This document shows, piece after piece, positions 5,787 through 7,008 of a DNA stretch of 7,008 nt (positions within the stretch are counted from its first letter, which is position 1; each line of letters begins with the position of its first letter). Made by a program: the position numbers and the translations under genes. Source of the DNA: Bacillota bacterium (GTDB taxonomy: Bacteria; Bacillota; Sulfobacillia; JAJZYS01; JAJYTV01); contig JAKAPV010000160.1 in the NCBI GenBank assembly GCA_021806845.1, positions 1-7,008 on the forward strand, in the 5' to 3' direction. The notes beneath the pieces were generated by a model. That model saw only the letters and a list, made by a program, of their open reading frames with translations, was not told the DNA's origin and did not search any database.

Positions 5787-6698
5787 ATGCGCGTCGCCTT
5801 TCTCGGAACGCCGGCGTTCGCGCTGCCGGCGCTCTCCGCCGTGCACGCGGAGCATGAAATCGCGCTCGTCGTGACGGCGCCGCCGCGCCCGCGCGGGCGC
5901 GGTCAGAGGCTGCAGCCCGCGCCGGTGCACGCCGCGGCGGACCGGCTTTCGCTGCCGGTGCTGACACCGGACCGCCTCGACGAGGAGGCGGTTGAGCGGA
6001 TCGCGGCGGCGCGCCCCGATGCCCTCTGCGTCGTCGCGTACGGCAAGATCCTGCCGCGCAGCGTCTTTGACCGCTGGACATGCCTCAACGTGCACCCGTC
6101 GCTCTTGCCGCGCCACCGCGGCGCGGCGCCGGTGCAGTGGACGATCTGGTCGGGAGACGCGCAGGCGGGCGTGACGATCATGCGCATCGTGCAGGAACTC
6201 GACTCTGGACCGGTCTTTCTCCAGGAGGCTTTCGATCTGCGGGGCGACGAGACGGCCGGCGAGCTCTTGGAAACCTGTGCGGATCGCGGCGCAGGCCTGC
6301 TTGGACAGGCGCTGCGCGCCCTCGCGCGCGGCGAGCTCAGGGAGCGCCCGCAGGAGGGCGCGCCCACCTACGCCCGCATGCTGCGACGCGAGGACGAGCG
6401 ACTGGACTTCTCGCGCGGGGCTGCGGAGCTGGCACGCCAGGTGCGGGCGCTCTCGCCGCGGCCAGGCGTGCGCGTCGCAGCGGAGGAGAGAGGTCTTGAG
6501 ATGCGCCTCCTGCGCGCACGGCCCGCGGCCGGCAGGGCGCCGCGGGGGGAACTGCGCGTGGCAGGCGAGGAGATCGCCATCGGCTGCGGGGAGGGCCTCC
6601 TGGTCGTGTCCGCGGTGCAGACCGCGGGCGGCAGGCCTCAAAGCGCCGCGGAGTTTCTGCGCGGCCGGCCGTGGGTGGCCGGGCTGCGGGTGCGGTGA
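5787..6698 (+). CDS. fmt: Methionyl-tRNA formyltransferase
   Basis: The 303-residue product transfers a formyl group from 10-formyltetrahydrofolate to initiator Met-tRNA. The N-terminal formyltransferase domain (about 1-200) begins MRVAFLGTPAFALPAL and holds PRGRGQRLQPAPV, VVAYGKILP, and LNVHPSLLPRHRGAAPVQW with Asn101 and His103. VTIMRIVQELDSGPV follows, with Asp139. These three form the Asn-His-Asp set of this enzyme class. The C-terminal tRNA-binding domain (about 205-303) includes APTYARMLRREDERLDFS and RALSPRPGV, and ends with the usual LLVVSAVQTAGGRPQSAAEFLRG pattern. Length is normal (E. coli 315). ATG 5787 directly follows the def stop with no gap and no clear ribosome site of its own, so translation is probably coupled to def. 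The stop overlaps the rsmB start as GTGA. Confidence 0.95.
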   Translation: MRVAFLGTPAFALPALSAVHAEHEIALVVTAPPRPRGRGQRLQPAPVHAAADRLSLPVLTPDRLDEEAVERIAAARPDALCVVAYGKILPRSVFDRWTCLNVHPSLLPRHRGAAPVQWTIWSGDAQAGVTIMRIVQELDSGPVFLQEAFDLRGDETAGELLETCADRGAGLLGQALRALARGELRERPQEGAPTYARMLRREDERLDFSRGAAELARQVRALSPRPGVRVAAEERGLEMRLLRARPAAGRAPRGELRVAGEEIAIGCGEGLLVVSAVQTAGGRPQSAAEFLRGRPWVAGLRVR

Positions 6699-7008
6699 GC
6701 GGCAGCGGAGCCCCGGCGCGCGCTGCTGCGGCGCGCGCGGGCATCGCCGTCGAGGCGGGCGCCCACCTGCCGCAGGCGGTGAACGAAGCCCTGCGCGCGA
6801 GCAATCTCACGCCCAGGGATCGCGGGCTCGTCACCGAGATCGCGTACGGGACGGAACGCTGGCGCTCCTTGCTCGACTACGCCCTGCGCCCGCACCTGCG
6901 CCGCCCGCTCAGCACGCTCGAGCCGGCGGTGCGCACGCTGCTGCGCCAGGGGACGTACCAGATCCTCAAGCTCTCCCTGCCCCCGTACGCCGTAGTGAAC
7001 AGCGCGGC
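6695..7008 (+). CDS. rsmB: 16S rRNA (cytosine-967-C5) methyltransferase RsmB, N-terminal part (partial)
   Basis: The gene starts at GTG 6695 inside the fmt stop (GTGA overlap) and runs off the window after about 104 codons. The visible part is the NusB-like RNA-binding N-terminal domain of RsmB (Sun/Fmu): an alanine- and arginine-rich start, then NEALRASNLTPRDRGLVTE, IAYGTERWRSLLDYAL, LEPAVRTLLRQGTYQILKL and PPYAVVNSA. These match the family pattern (L--RDR-L-TEL-YGT-RWR, then PP-A-VN-A). RsmB methylates C967 of 16S rRNA with S-adenosylmethionine. The methyltransferase domain with its two catalytic cysteines lies beyond the window and cannot be checked. RsmB directly after fmt is the standard order in Bacillota and many other bacteria. 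NusB itself is unlikely because of the position after fmt and the YGT-RWR and PP--VN motifs. No strong ribosome site is visible, so coupling to fmt is expected. Confidence 0.88.
   Translation, partial: MSGSGAPARAAAARAGIAVEAGAHLPQAVNEALRASNLTPRDRGLVTEIAYGTERWRSLLDYALRPHLRRPLSTLEPAVRTLLRQGTYQILKLSLPPYAVVNSA

Noticed and set aside
5226..6641. Long reverse-strand open frame of 471 codons opposite def and fmt
   Set aside because: Same cause: low-complexity composition with no recognisable domain, fully opposite two well-supported genes.
1..7008. Mobile elements, CRISPR arrays, tRNA or rRNA genes, phage or defence genes
   Set aside because: None seen: no direct repeat arrays, no inverted-repeat-bounded insertions, no transposase motifs and no non-coding gap longer than about 110 bases.

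Overview
The window is a densely packed, GC-rich stretch of bacterial chromosome in which every recognisable gene is on the + strand. It reads as two adjoining operons: the end of a lysine/diaminopimelate cluster (dapF-dapL), then the conserved housekeeping run remA-rpoZ-coaBC-priA-def-fmt-rsmB. This order, with a RemA (DUF370/YlzA) protein almost identical in pattern to Bacillus RemA, points to the Bacillota. The very high GC, frequent GTG/TTG starts and the DapL route point to a high-GC, deep-branching Bacillota lineage (Symbiobacterium-, Thermaerobacter- or Limnochorda-like). That placement is inference; no rRNA is present to confirm it.

Layout: positions 1-134 hold the C-terminal end of diaminopimelate epimerase (dapF). 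It runs into LL-diaminopimelate aminotransferase (dapL, 128-1303) with overlapping stop and start codons. A good sigma-A-type promoter (TTGACA, 17-base spacer, TATCGT) overlaps the dapL stop codon and should start the second transcript. After a leader of about 75 bases come remA (1412-1705), a small terminator-like hairpin, rpoZ (1740-1943), coaBC (1940-3124), priA (3096-5219), def (5244-5786), fmt (5787-6698) and the first third or less of rsmB (6695 to the window edge). Junctions are overlapping or nearly so (GTGA overlaps at rpoZ/coaBC and fmt/rsmB, a 29-base overlap at coaBC/priA, zero gap at def/fmt), which implies translational coupling.

How they work together: DapL and DapF make meso-diaminopimelate for peptidoglycan and lysine by the short aminotransferase route. 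The second operon joins transcription (RpoZ omega subunit), coenzyme A synthesis (CoaBC), replication restart (PriA), the N-formylmethionine cycle (Fmt adds the formyl group, Def removes it), 16S rRNA methylation (RsmB) and the DNA-binding regulator RemA. 

No exotic or undescribed system was found. The points most worth a second look are: the absence of gmk (and yicC) from an otherwise canonical gene order, with a terminator-like hairpin in the gap; a CoaC domain lacking the Asn and Cys that are catalytic in E. coli Dfp; and an acidic tail on RemA. Five of the eight visible start codons are not ATG (dapL, remA, coaBC, rsmB GTG; priA TTG). No stretch longer than about 110 bases lacks a gene.
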